From positions 62,001-126,000 of the forward strand of contig CAWESA010000008.1 in assembly GCA_963811605.1 (NCBI GenBank): 64,000 nt of DNA. Direction: 5' to 3'. Below are positions 24,859-33,597 of the stretch, one piece after another. Numbering within the stretch: position 1 is the stretch's first letter; every line of letters begins with the position of its first letter. The notes under the pieces were generated by a model, which was not told the origin of the DNA, did no database searches, and was given only the letters and a program-made list of their open reading frames with translations. Made by a program: the position numbers and the translations under genes. The DNA is from CAVQLX01 sp963811605 (GTDB taxonomy: Bacteria; Desulfobacterota; Binatia; DP-6).

Positions 24859-25914
24859 ATGAGAACGAGCGCGCTGTTCCTGGTGATCGCAGGTGTCGCT
24901 GCCGGATTGCTGGCCGATCCCGTCCTGGCGACCGATCAGACCATCCTCGGTAAATCGATCTCGGTGAAGGCCAAGCCCGGGGACGCGAGCAAGACCAAGA
25001 TCTCGGGCAGTGCGTCGGAGAAGAACAGCCCCGACACGCTCGTCGGCGATCCCACCGCCGCGGGCAGCGCGGGCGGCGCGATCCTGACCATCTTCGCGAA
25101 CGGCGGCAGCTCGACGGCGCAGAGCTTCGTGCTGGGGCAGGGCACGGATCTTCACGGCAAGCCGTTCTGGTCCGGCGACGTCGTGAAGGGCTTCAAGTAC
25201 AAGGATCCGAAGGGCGCGCAGGGTGCGGTGAAGTCCGCGCAGATCAAGCTGTCGAAGAACGGATCGTTCTCGATCAAGGTGTCGCTGACGGGCAAGAACG
25301 GCCCGATCACGATCGCGCCGCCGAATCCCGGGACGAGCGCCTGCTTCGCGGTCCAGCTCGGCATCGATGGGACGTCGGGTGACCGCTACAGCGTCCAGTT
25401 CGGACCCGAGAGCAAGATCATCAACAAGGGCGACACGCTCTTCAAGGCCACCAAGCCGGTGAACGAGGGCGTCTGCCCCGGCGGCTCGCCGCCCACGACG
25501 ACGACGACGACGTCGACGACCGTCCCGACCACGACGACGACGACGGCGCCGCCGACCACGACGACGACCACCGCGCCGCCCACGACCACCACGACGTCGA
25601 CGACCGTCCCGACCACGACGACGACGACGGCGCCGCCGACCACGACGACGACCACCGCGCCGCCCACGACCACCACGACGACGACGACCGTCCCGACCAC
25701 GACGACGACGGCGCCGCCGACCACGACGACGACCACCGCGCCGCCCACGACCACCACGACGTCGACGACCGTGCCGACCACGACGACGACGGCGCCGCCG
25801 ACCACGACGACGACCACCGCGCCGCCCACGACCACCACCACCACGAGCACGACCAGCACCACGCTCGGCTCGCCCAGTGGCGCCTTCCTCGACGCGTCAG
25901 ACGGAGCCGACTGA
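24859..25914 (+). CDS. Secreted protein with Thr/Pro-rich repeat tail
   Basis: A 351-residue exported protein. Residues 1-24 are a signal peptide (ALFLVIAGVAAGLLADPVLA). Residues 25 to about 205 form a beta-rich module with WSGDVVKGFKYKDPKGAQG, then VKSAQIKLSKNGSFSIKVSL, GPITIAPPNPGTSACFAVQLG and DRYSVQFGP. The same order of elements ends the 2461-residue protein encoded convergently next door. The last 130 residues are a Thr/Pro linker encoded by 84-bp tandem repeats. Such linkers are usually exposed and often O-glycosylated. The start is set by GGAGG 5 nt before the ATG at 24859. Function unknown; surface exposure is inferred. Confidence 0.82.
   Translation: MRTSALFLVIAGVAAGLLADPVLATDQTILGKSISVKAKPGDASKTKISGSASEKNSPDTLVGDPTAAGSAGGAILTIFANGGSSTAQSFVLGQGTDLHGKPFWSGDVVKGFKYKDPKGAQGAVKSAQIKLSKNGSFSIKVSLTGKNGPITIAPPNPGTSACFAVQLGIDGTSGDRYSVQFGPESKIINKGDTLFKATKPVNEGVCPGGSPPTTTTTTSTTVPTTTTTTAPPTTTTTTAPPTTTTTSTTVPTTTTTTAPPTTTTTTAPPTTTTTTTTVPTTTTTAPPTTTTTTAPPTTTTTSTTVPTTTTTAPPTTTTTTAPPTTTTTTSTTSTTLGSPSGAFLDASDGAD
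25497..25850 (+). repeat. 84-bp tandem repeats coding for the Thr/Pro linker
   Basis: Four units, counted by the recurring CGTCCCGACC or CGTGCCGACC at 25521, 25605, 25689 and 25770, so the period is 84, 84 and 81 bp. Each encodes about 28 residues of the type TTVPTTTTTTAPPTTTTTTAPP. The near identity of units points to recent expansion by slippage or unequal exchange; copy number may vary between strains. Confidence 0.85.
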
Positions 25915-25952
25915 CTCCCCCCGTCGCAGCGGACGCTCGGTCTGACGCGATG

Positions 25953-25986
25953 GAGGTCCCCGGAGGCGACGCCCTCCGGGGACCTC
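25953..25986. terminator. Strong bidirectional terminator hairpin
   Basis: GAGGTCCCCGGAGG and its exact complement form a 14-bp GC-rich stem with a 6-nt loop, midway between two convergent genes (25914 and 26035). There is no long T-run on either side. Confidence 0.7.
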
Positions 25987-26034
25987 GCGCGTTTCAGGGC
26001 GGGATCGGCGGATCGCGGTCACGTGGCGGCGCGC

Positions 26035-29000
26035 TCACGGGAACTTGAGCGCGCCCTTCTTGCCCTTCGCGGCGAACACGGCCGTGGTCGAGAGGCAGCG
26101 GCCCGGCGCGTCCGGCGGCGTCGTGCCCTGGAGCCCGATCGTCACCTGGATGCGGCCGGGCGCCGGCGTCTGCATGCGGACGGCCTTGCCTGCGGCGGTC
26201 ATCTTCGCGGTACCCTTCTTCGACACCCGGAGCTGAACCTTCTGGAGCCCGCTCGCACCCGGCGCCGCGCCGGTCCTGTCCCTCCAGCGGAACGTCGTCT
26301 TCTTGCCGGCGAGGCCGCCGGCGGGGATGCGGGCGCACAGCACCTCGTCGCCGCCCGCGGCCCGCATCTGGATTTCGAGATGCTGCTGCGCCGGGGCGAG
26401 CGGTCCGGTGAGCGCGTCGCTGAGCTGGAGCTTGGTGGCGCCCTTCTTGGGCGTCAGGCGGACGCGCTTGAGCGGCAGCGCCGCCGCCCCCGCGCCGCAG
26501 CACGCGGGATCCTCGAAGTCGGTGAGGCCGTTGCCGTCGTCGTCCTCGCAGTTGCCGCAGATCTCCTGCGCGCTCTCCGGCCGCGTCGTGGTGGTGGTCG
26601 GGATCGTCGTCGTGGAGACGGTGGTCGGGACCATCGTGGACGGCGAGATCGTGGTGGTCGGGGTGATGGTCGTGGAGGAGCTGGTCGTGCTCGGTGACGT
26701 CGTCGTGGTGGTGGTTGCCTCGACCACGCGCAGCCGCGCGGTCACGGTGGCGGTCCGACTGGCATCGGTGAGCGAGGCGACCTCCACGGTCACCGTCCCG
26801 TCGCCGAGGGTGGCGAGGCTCGCGTCGAGCGTGAGCCCGCCGCCGGCGAACGCCGGCAAGCGCAGCGGCGACACGGATTGCGCCGCAGCGCCGCCAGGCC
26901 CACGCAGGGCCGCGGTGAGCCCGCCGCCGGTCCCGGTGATGCTGGCGGAATAGGTGTCCTCGACGTTGCCCGTGTTCTGCACCTGGAGCGCAAAGGCGAC
27001 CGTACCTGGACCCGCTCGTTCGCGCTCGGCCGGTATCAGCGCCGCGGCCAGTCCCTTGCTGACGGGCAGCGTCACGCTGGCCGCGGCGCTGGCGGCGACC
27101 GCGGGCTCGCTCTGCGACGTCGCGCCGCCGATGAGCTGGATCGTCCCCGGCGGAACGGGCGGCACGCCACCGAGGGAGATGGGGACGTCCTGCTGCTCGT
27201 TGGGCGCCAGCGTGACGGTGGGACTCGCGAGCATGCTCACCGGGCCCATGACGCCGGCGAGCGCCAGTGCGAACGTGTCGCTCACCGTCCCGGTGTTGCG
27301 CACGCGCAGGACGTAGTGGTCGGCCGGCGTGCCGGTGAACGGCAGCACGAGGACCGACACGCCCGAGCCGGACACGGTCACGCGCACCGTGGCCTTGGGC
27401 CCGAGGTTGCCGCCGTTCGAGAAGACGACGATCGGCACGTCGTAGATGCCGGGCGTGGCGTTCTGCGGCGGCACGAGCTGGATCAGGGCCTCGCGCGCGT
27501 TGGCGGGGCCGGGCTGCGTGACCAGACCACCCGCGGGCGACGCGCTCACCGACCAGCCGGCCGGTGCCTGTAGCGACGGCGTGTAGCTGTCGGCGACGTT
27601 CCCGACGTTGGTGAAACGCGCGACGAATCGGGCCGCGGTGCCGCGCCCGGTGACGAGGGTGGAGGGCGTCGCGTCGAGCACGAGCCCGAAGGTCTGGGCG
27701 CCGTTGTTCGGACCCAGGTCCGGTGGATCCCACACCTGGAGCGTGGCGAACACCTGATCGCTGAGCCCGGCGCCCGAGGCCACCACGCTGAAATCGACGT
27801 TGCGATACGTCTGGGCGGCGAGGTCGCTGGTGAGCGTCAACGGCACCTGCACGCTCGCGCCCGCGGGAACGTCGACCGACGATGGCAGCGAGACCCACTC
27901 CGGCGGGACGCCGGTGACGTCGAGCAGGAAGGTCGCCGGCGCACCGGTCGGGTTCTTCACGCTCACCGTGTAGGTCGCCGGGGTGCCGACCCGGACGAAC
28001 GTCTGGATGGGAGGATCGATGCCGACGACGCGCGTGCCCTGCACGAAGGCGGCGGGGAGCGGCAGTGTCCCCGCCCCGAGGGCTGGCACGGTGTAATCCA
28101 GCGCGCCGCCGCTCACCACGGTGCGGGTCGTCCCCGCGGCGACGCTGGCGACCTGCTGTGACCAGGTGATCGTATCGTCGGCCGGCTGATCCCACACGTA
28201 CGTGTCGTGGCCGGCCTCCGGGCTCACGGAGGTCGGCGGCAGGCTGAACGAACCGGGAACGAGCGTCACGCCGGTCCCGGTCGGAACCTGCACCCTGGCG
28301 GTCAGCCGCGGGCCGTCGATCATCTCGAGCTGGTAGATGGTGAGCCCGAGGCTGCTCGTGGTGTAGAGGAGGTTGCCCACCCGTTGCATCGACGAGATGG
28401 GCGCGCCGACGTCGTACGGGATGTAGCGCAGGTCGGACGGATTCGACGTGTCGACGAGGACCAGTACGGGCTGGTCGCCGCGCTTCGGGCCACCGACGGC
28501 GAAGCGACTCCCGCCCAGCGAGACGATGGTGGTGCCGTCCTTGTCGGTGAGCGGCGTGACGAGCGTCTGGCTCACCGTCGGACTCGCCGGGTTGGTCGCG
28601 TCGAGCAGGCTCAGCGTCGTCGTGCCGACGTAGCCCGAGCGGCCGTCGTAGAAACCGCGCGTGTCGCCGGAGACGAGCACGCGAGTCCCGTCCGCGGCCA
28701 TCCCCTGGAGCAGCCGCGCCTCGGGCACGATCAGCTGCGTGCCTATCGACGGGAGGTCGGGATTGGACAGGTCGGTGACCAGCAGCTTGCCCTGGCCGAC
28801 TTCCGGCGCGCCGTCGACCGAGGTGGTGGTGGCGACGTAGCCCCGGCTTCCCGGCATGGAGAGGGCGCCGAACACCATGTTCTCGCCGCCGCCCCAGATG
28901 CGGCCCTGATCGGTCTCGGTGGGCAGTGGCGGGAACAGCCGGCCGCGCAGCGTCGGGCTGGCGAGGTTGCTGAAGTCGACGCCGAAGACGTCGCCGAATT

Positions 29001-32000
29001 GCTCGAAGATGAAGCCCGAGAACGGATTGTAGAAGTAGATGCTGGTCGGAATCCATCCCACGGCGCCGGTGAAGAACGCCGGGCCGGCTCCGACCTGACG
29101 CTGGATGGTGGTCTGGGAGACGAACGACGGGCTCGACGGGTCGGCCAGCGAGTAGACCGCGAGTCGCAGCGGAACGAATGCGCCGCCCGCCTCGAAGCCG
29201 GTATCGAAGCCGATGATGAGGTGTCCGTTGAACACCGTGCAGGTGGCGGCGGAGAAGTTGCCCGCCTGCTGCGCGTCGTAGGTGCCGAACGAGCGGACCA
29301 GGAGCGGTTGCTGCGGATTGCTCACGTCGATCACGTTGGCCAGGGTCTCGCCGCACACGTAGGCGTAGTTGCCGTTGACCGCGACGCTCTTCGCGATCCC
29401 GCCCTCGGTTTGCACCGCGCCAAGCAGGTCCGCGGACGGGTTGGGCACCGCGTCGCGCTGGATCGCCAGGGTCGTCTGTACCGTCGAGGTGCCCGGACCC
29501 ACCAGCTGTGGCGCCACGGTGATGGTCGCGGCGAGCGGCGACCCGACGAAGAACGGTCCCTCGCCCGTCGCGCCGGGGATCGGGTCGCCGTCGCGCACGA
29601 GTGCGGTGAAGCGATACGGACCGCGCACCAGGTTGGCCGGGAGCGGCACGGGCACGTCGAGCTGCTGGATGTTGGCCGACACGTCGAGCGCCACCTTGCC
29701 GGCGAAGAAGGGGTAGATGACGTCCTGGCCGGACGGGTTGCGCAGGCCGACGTACACGTCGACGCCGCGCGTGCGATTGACCGCGTTGTAGAGACGCACG
29801 CGAACCGACACCGTGGCGCCGGGCTCCGCGAATCCGGGCGTCGGCGTCACGTCGACCACCTGCACCAGCTCGCGCCGCACCGTGATCGACGCGGTGATCG
29901 CACGCTGCGCGACCGGCGCCAGGGCGTCGGCTGCGGTCACGGTGACGTCGAAGGGGGCGAGGGCGCTAGCGATCGGATCGATGGTCACCGTCACCGGCGG
30001 GAAATTGGACGAGAAGGGCCCGAGGGTGATGCTGCTCGGACTCACCTGCCCCGTGACGCCGGGCGGCAGCCCGTTCAGCCCGAGCGTGAACGTGCGCGTG
30101 GCGTTGCTCTGGTTGGCGAGCGTCACCGCGAAGGTCGTCGGCGTGTCGGGCAGGATCTCGCGCGTGTTCGGGTTGATGACCAGGCCGAAGTCGTGCGTGT
30201 CGGCGCCGTCGAAGACGCCCCGGAGGTGGCACAGCGCCAGGTTCAGGTTCGCCAGCACGCCCGGGACGGCCCCGGGCGCGGCGCTGGCAAGCGCGCTGCG
30301 TACGGCTTGGAGCTCGCTCCGACCCTGGGCGAACGCGGCCGGGCCGTCGAGGAGCTGCAGCGCGCGATCGAGGTACGCCAGCGCGCTGGCCCGTGCAGGT
30401 GCGCTGGCGGGATCGGCGCCGAGCGCGATCGCCGCGCCGCCGAGCGATGCGAGCACGTCACCCAGTCCGGTGCGGCCGATCGCGTTGGCGAGCCCGGCGG
30501 CATCCTGCGCGCACTGGGTGGAGGACGTCACCACGTGCAGCACGAGGAGCTGCGTCACCTGCTGGCGCGCGGAGGGAGCACCGAACGAGGCGGTCGCGGT
30601 CACCACGACATCGGTCCCCGCCGCAACGCCGGCGCCGACGCCGGCCACCAGGGCCTGGGAGGCGATTGCTCCGCCGCCGAGGGTCACCGGCGACGACAGA
30701 CCCGTCAGCGTCACGCCGGTCGGCGATGAGAGCGTCAGATCGACGCTGGTCGCGACGTTGCCGAGTGCGCGCAGGCCGAGTGTCACCGCGGTGGCACCAC
30801 CGGGAGTGACCGACGCCTCGGCCGGACTGAGCGTGAGCGCTACGGCGCCCACGGCCGGGACGATGAAGCCCTCCGAATCGGTATCCTCGGCGCCACCGCC
30901 CGCGGCCTTCAGGCTGAGCGTCGCGGGCGTTCCGGGCGCTGCCAGATCGCCGTTCGGCGTGGCGCACACGCTCACCTCGCCGGTCTCGCCCGCGCCGACG
31001 GGGAGGGGCGAGAGTGCGGCGCGCAGCGCGAAGCCCGGCGGAACGATCGGGAATGTGAGCGCGAAGCTGGCGGCCACCGGTCCCGTGTTGCGCACGCGGG
31101 CACGGAAGACGCTCGGCACCTGGGTGCCTCCCGAGTCGATCGTGAAGATCGGATCTGGCGCCAGCGTGACGTCGACGCCCGGCTGTGCGCCCGGCGTGAC
31201 GGGCGGATCACCCGCCCTCAGGTCGCTCACCAGGAAGGGAAACGCCGGGGGATCGGCCGGCGTCGTGAAGTCGAAGAAGCGCTCGGCCATGTCGAAGCCG
31301 TCGGTGAGCCCCTTGGCCAGCTCGCCGATCAGCCCGAAGCCCTTGGTGTCGAGCTTCAGCTTCTCGTACGCCTTCTTCAGCTTGTCGAAGAAGCCCTTCG
31401 CCTCCTTCACCTTCTTGATCAGGTCCTTGATGGAGGTCTTCGTGTCCTTGATGGTGCCGTCGAAGCCGCCGCCCTCGGCCACCGCCTCGAGCACCGCCGC
31501 CGTGTAGACCAGGCCGACCTGGCCGAATGCGGCCACCTTGCCGATGAAGTTGGCGATCGGCTTGTTGAACTCGGCCGAGAACTCGAGCGATCCGGCATAG
31601 CCGACGAGGGCCTGGTGACCGCCGTGCTCGAAGGCGCTGATGGTGCGGCCGCCGTCCTCGGTCTCGAGCCAGCCGACGGTGGTCTGGCCGCCCACCGTGA
31701 CCATCTCCGTCGGCGTGACGATCACCTTGCGATCGGCGGCGGCGTTGGCGATGCGCGCCTTGGCCTCGGCCGACAGCGACAGGCCGGCGAGCACGTCGAG
31801 ATCGTCGCCCGTGATGACGGCGAGCTGGTTGGTCGGCGAGTCGGCCACGGCCTGGAACACCTCGCGGATCGACACCGGCGACTGTCCGGTGACCTGTGCG
31901 ATCACCGCGCCCTCGAGGAACGACGCCTCCAGGCCGCGCGCGACCTCGAAGGCCGACGTGACGCTGGGCATCTGGCCGGTGAGCGGGAAGACGCGCAGGG

Positions 32001-33420
32001 CGTTGCGCTGCACGTCGAGCTCCAGCGTCGCATCGTCGCCGTGCTTGGAGCTGATCGCCAGGATGACGCGCGGTGAGTCGACGACCGGCCGGACGAGATA
32101 GCCGCGTGCGAGCTGCGCCTCGGCCGCGTCGGCGGTCGCCAGGTAGCCCATGGTGAGGGTCTCGGCGTTGACGATGGCGACGGCGCGCGCGCGATCGGAG
32201 AGCTGGCGCAGGAGCACGAGCTGATCGGCCGTGTACGGGCCACCGGGCGTGACGCCGGCAAGACCGGGCTGCAACGCCTGGAGGGCGGACTGGACGGCGG
32301 CGAGCCGGTCGCGCTGGTGGCCGAATGCGCCGACCGCCATGCGGCTCGGCAGGATGTCGACCGTCGTGACGTCGAAGTCGGTGACCGCGGGCGCGGGCGT
32401 CCCGCTGACGTCGACCGGGCCGCCCAGCTGACGCGTCGCGAAGCCGACGCGATCATAGATCCGGCGCTCGAGATGCTGGACGGCGCTGAACGGGTTCGGC
32501 TGCAAGTCGACCGAGAGGGTCAAGCCGGTGACGAGCTGCGAGCCGAGCGGAAAGTTGGTGTAGACGTCCTGGAAGTCGGAGCCGACGACGATCGGGTCGT
32601 CGTCCAGTGAGGCGTCGCCCTGACCGAGCAACAGGTAGGGTGTGTAGGTGAAGGTGGTGGCGCTGAACGGGATGCTGGCGCCGCCCGTGGCGTGCACGAA
32701 GGCGCTCACGGAGAGCGGCTTGCCGACCAGGTCGGCGGCGTCGAAGGCCTGCGTCAGCACCGTGGTCGTGCCGAACGGCGAGAGCGCAAAGGCGGCTGAC
32801 GCCTGGCTGTAGGTCTCGACGTCCAGCTTCACGGTCACGCGATAGCGCAGGTTGGCCGGGATGTCGGTGAAGCGGTCGAGCGCCGCGGCGACCGTCTGTC
32901 CGAGCGTGAAGTCCGCGAAGCTCGTATCGGCGGCGACGAATCCTCCACCGGTGTCGTACCCGACCCAGGAGTGGTCGCGCAGGAGGCTGAAGAGGACGCC
33001 GTCGATGGACGGGTCGTACGGAAACCCCGTCGGGCAGCCGAACGCCCGCGACGGGGCGGGCAGCATCGCCCGGCCCAGCCTGACGATCTGGTCGTTGGTG
33101 AGCTGCGCGTGGGCGAAGCGGACGCTGGTCACGCCCGACGCGCGCAGCAGGGCGGCCAGGAGAGTGGCCCGGTCGAGCGAGTTCGCGCCGCGAGTCCAGA
33201 GCGCGCCGCGCGCCCCGCGCACGTAGCCGGCGTAGGCCTCGAAGGAGATCTCGTCGCGCACGAAGGCGAACAGGCGTGCGGGATCGTGTCCCAGCGCCGC
33301 GGCCTGGGTGGTCACGTAGGGATCGGAGACGGGCTGGGAGCGGGCGGGACTAGCGAGAGCGAGGAGGAGGAGCGCCACCACCCCGCCTGGGCTGCGGCGG
33401 CGCCGGGAGTGAGGAGTCAT
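26035..33420 (-). CDS. Giant secreted multidomain protein (2461 aa)
   Basis: One intact frame from ATG 33420. A basic signal peptide (residues 1-28) leads into a transglutaminase-like domain (about 40-190): GANSLDRATLLAALLRASGV matches the core helix, but the nucleophile Cys is Ser or Asn, while the His of HSWVGYD and the Asp of FVAADTSF remain. It is therefore probably not an active transglutaminase. A long alpha/beta region includes a Lys-rich coiled segment near 670-690. Ig-like beta domains follow (740-1300), then LVIVD-type propeller repeats (1320-1700, IDVSNPQQPLLV and similar), then more NEW3/CARDB-like domains (1700-2225). A Thr-rich linker (2230-2283), a calcium-loop motif DDDGNGLTDFEDP between Cys pairs, and a C-terminal module (2310-2461) shared with the neighbouring secreted protein complete it. 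It is likely a cell-surface or matrix protein. Confidence 0.88.
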   Translation of the reverse strand: MTPHSRRRRSPGGVVALLLLALASPARSQPVSDPYVTTQAAALGHDPARLFAFVRDEISFEAYAGYVRGARGALWTRGANSLDRATLLAALLRASGVTSVRFAHAQLTNDQIVRLGRAMLPAPSRAFGCPTGFPYDPSIDGVLFSLLRDHSWVGYDTGGGFVAADTSFADFTLGQTVAAALDRFTDIPANLRYRVTVKLDVETYSQASAAFALSPFGTTTVLTQAFDAADLVGKPLSVSAFVHATGGASIPFSATTFTYTPYLLLGQGDASLDDDPIVVGSDFQDVYTNFPLGSQLVTGLTLSVDLQPNPFSAVQHLERRIYDRVGFATRQLGGPVDVSGTPAPAVTDFDVTTVDILPSRMAVGAFGHQRDRLAAVQSALQALQPGLAGVTPGGPYTADQLVLLRQLSDRARAVAIVNAETLTMGYLATADAAEAQLARGYLVRPVVDSPRVILAISSKHGDDATLELDVQRNALRVFPLTGQMPSVTSAFEVARGLEASFLEGAVIAQVTGQSPVSIREVFQAVADSPTNQLAVITGDDLDVLAGLSLSAEAKARIANAAADRKVIVTPTEMVTVGGQTTVGWLETEDGGRTISAFEHGGHQALVGYAGSLEFSAEFNKPIANFIGKVAAFGQVGLVYTAAVLEAVAEGGGFDGTIKDTKTSIKDLIKKVKEAKGFFDKLKKAYEKLKLDTKGFGLIGELAKGLTDGFDMAERFFDFTTPADPPAFPFLVSDLRAGDPPVTPGAQPGVDVTLAPDPIFTIDSGGTQVPSVFRARVRNTGPVAASFALTFPIVPPGFALRAALSPLPVGAGETGEVSVCATPNGDLAAPGTPATLSLKAAGGGAEDTDSEGFIVPAVGAVALTLSPAEASVTPGGATAVTLGLRALGNVATSVDLTLSSPTGVTLTGLSSPVTLGGGAIASQALVAGVGAGVAAGTDVVVTATASFGAPSARQQVTQLLVLHVVTSSTQCAQDAAGLANAIGRTGLGDVLASLGGAAIALGADPASAPARASALAYLDRALQLLDGPAAFAQGRSELQAVRSALASAAPGAVPGVLANLNLALCHLRGVFDGADTHDFGLVINPNTREILPDTPTTFAVTLANQSNATRTFTLGLNGLPPGVTGQVSPSSITLGPFSSNFPPVTVTIDPIASALAPFDVTVTAADALAPVAQRAITASITVRRELVQVVDVTPTPGFAEPGATVSVRVRLYNAVNRTRGVDVYVGLRNPSGQDVIYPFFAGKVALDVSANIQQLDVPVPLPANLVRGPYRFTALVRDGDPIPGATGEGPFFVGSPLAATITVAPQLVGPGTSTVQTTLAIQRDAVPNPSADLLGAVQTEGGIAKSVAVNGNYAYVCGETLANVIDVSNPQQPLLVRSFGTYDAQQAGNFSAATCTVFNGHLIIGFDTGFEAGGAFVPLRLAVYSLADPSSPSFVSQTTIQRQVGAGPAFFTGAVGWIPTSIYFYNPFSGFIFEQFGDVFGVDFSNLASPTLRGRLFPPLPTETDQGRIWGGGENMVFGALSMPGSRGYVATTTSVDGAPEVGQGKLLVTDLSNPDLPSIGTQLIVPEARLLQGMAADGTRVLVSGDTRGFYDGRSGYVGTTTLSLLDATNPASPTVSQTLVTPLTDKDGTTIVSLGGSRFAVGGPKRGDQPVLVLVDTSNPSDLRYIPYDVGAPISSMQRVGNLLYTTSSLGLTIYQLEMIDGPRLTARVQVPTGTGVTLVPGSFSLPPTSVSPEAGHDTYVWDQPADDTITWSQQVASVAAGTTRTVVSGGALDYTVPALGAGTLPLPAAFVQGTRVVGIDPPIQTFVRVGTPATYTVSVKNPTGAPATFLLDVTGVPPEWVSLPSSVDVPAGASVQVPLTLTSDLAAQTYRNVDFSVVASGAGLSDQVFATLQVWDPPDLGPNNGAQTFGLVLDATPSTLVTGRGTAARFVARFTNVGNVADSYTPSLQAPAGWSVSASPAGGLVTQPGPANAREALIQLVPPQNATPGIYDVPIVVFSNGGNLGPKATVRVTVSGSGVSVLVLPFTGTPADHYVLRVRNTGTVSDTFALALAGVMGPVSMLASPTVTLAPNEQQDVPISLGGVPPVPPGTIQLIGGATSQSEPAVAASAAASVTLPVSKGLAAALIPAERERAGPGTVAFALQVQNTGNVEDTYSASITGTGGGLTAALRGPGGAAAQSVSPLRLPAFAGGGLTLDASLATLGDGTVTVEVASLTDASRTATVTARLRVVEATTTTTTSPSTTSSSTTITPTTTISPSTMVPTTVSTTTIPTTTTTRPESAQEICGNCEDDDGNGLTDFEDPACCGAGAAALPLKRVRLTPKKGATKLQLSDALTGPLAPAQQHLEIQMRAAGGDEVLCARIPAGGLAGKKTTFRWRDRTGAAPGASGLQKVQLRVSKKGTAKMTAAGKAVRMQTPAPGRIQVTIGLQGTTPPDAPGRCLSTTAVFAAKGKKGALKFP

Positions 33421-33540
33421 GAGGTTCCAGTCTGCCGCGCGAGATGCCGGCGAGTGTACGCGAGGGATCTTGCGAGACGGAAGGAAAAATTGTCGGCCGC
33501 GCATCGTCTATGTGCTGTCCCGGCGAGGATGCGAGCGCCG

Positions 33541-33581
33541 TTGACCCCGAGAATCGGCGGGTACTACAAGAACGGGCGTTC
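33541..33581 (+). promoter_or_regulatory. Promoter and palindromic operator of the CoA-ligase operon
   Basis: -35 TTGACC (33541-33546), 18-nt spacer, -10 TACAAG (33565-33570). The palindrome GAACGGGCGTTC (33570-33581) starts at the -10 and covers the predicted transcription start. This places the start codon at 33598 rather than at the ATG 33529. Confidence 0.5.
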
Positions 33582-33597
33582 GTTTTCCGACATTCGC

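Noticed and set aside
25497..25850. CRISPR-like array
   Set aside because: The repeats have no unique spacers, are in frame with a secreted protein and encode Thr/Pro repeats.
28207..30729. An 840-codon open frame on the plus strand opposite the giant secreted gene
   Set aside because: Its translation is a low-complexity Arg/Gly/Glu/Val mix without domains, as expected for the antisense of a high-GC gene; the minus-strand frame has clear signal peptide and domains.
33529..33597. Upstream ATG (33529) as start of the first CoA ligase
   Set aside because: A TTGACC/TACAAG promoter at 33541-33570 lies downstream of it, and the extra residues do not match the family N-terminus.
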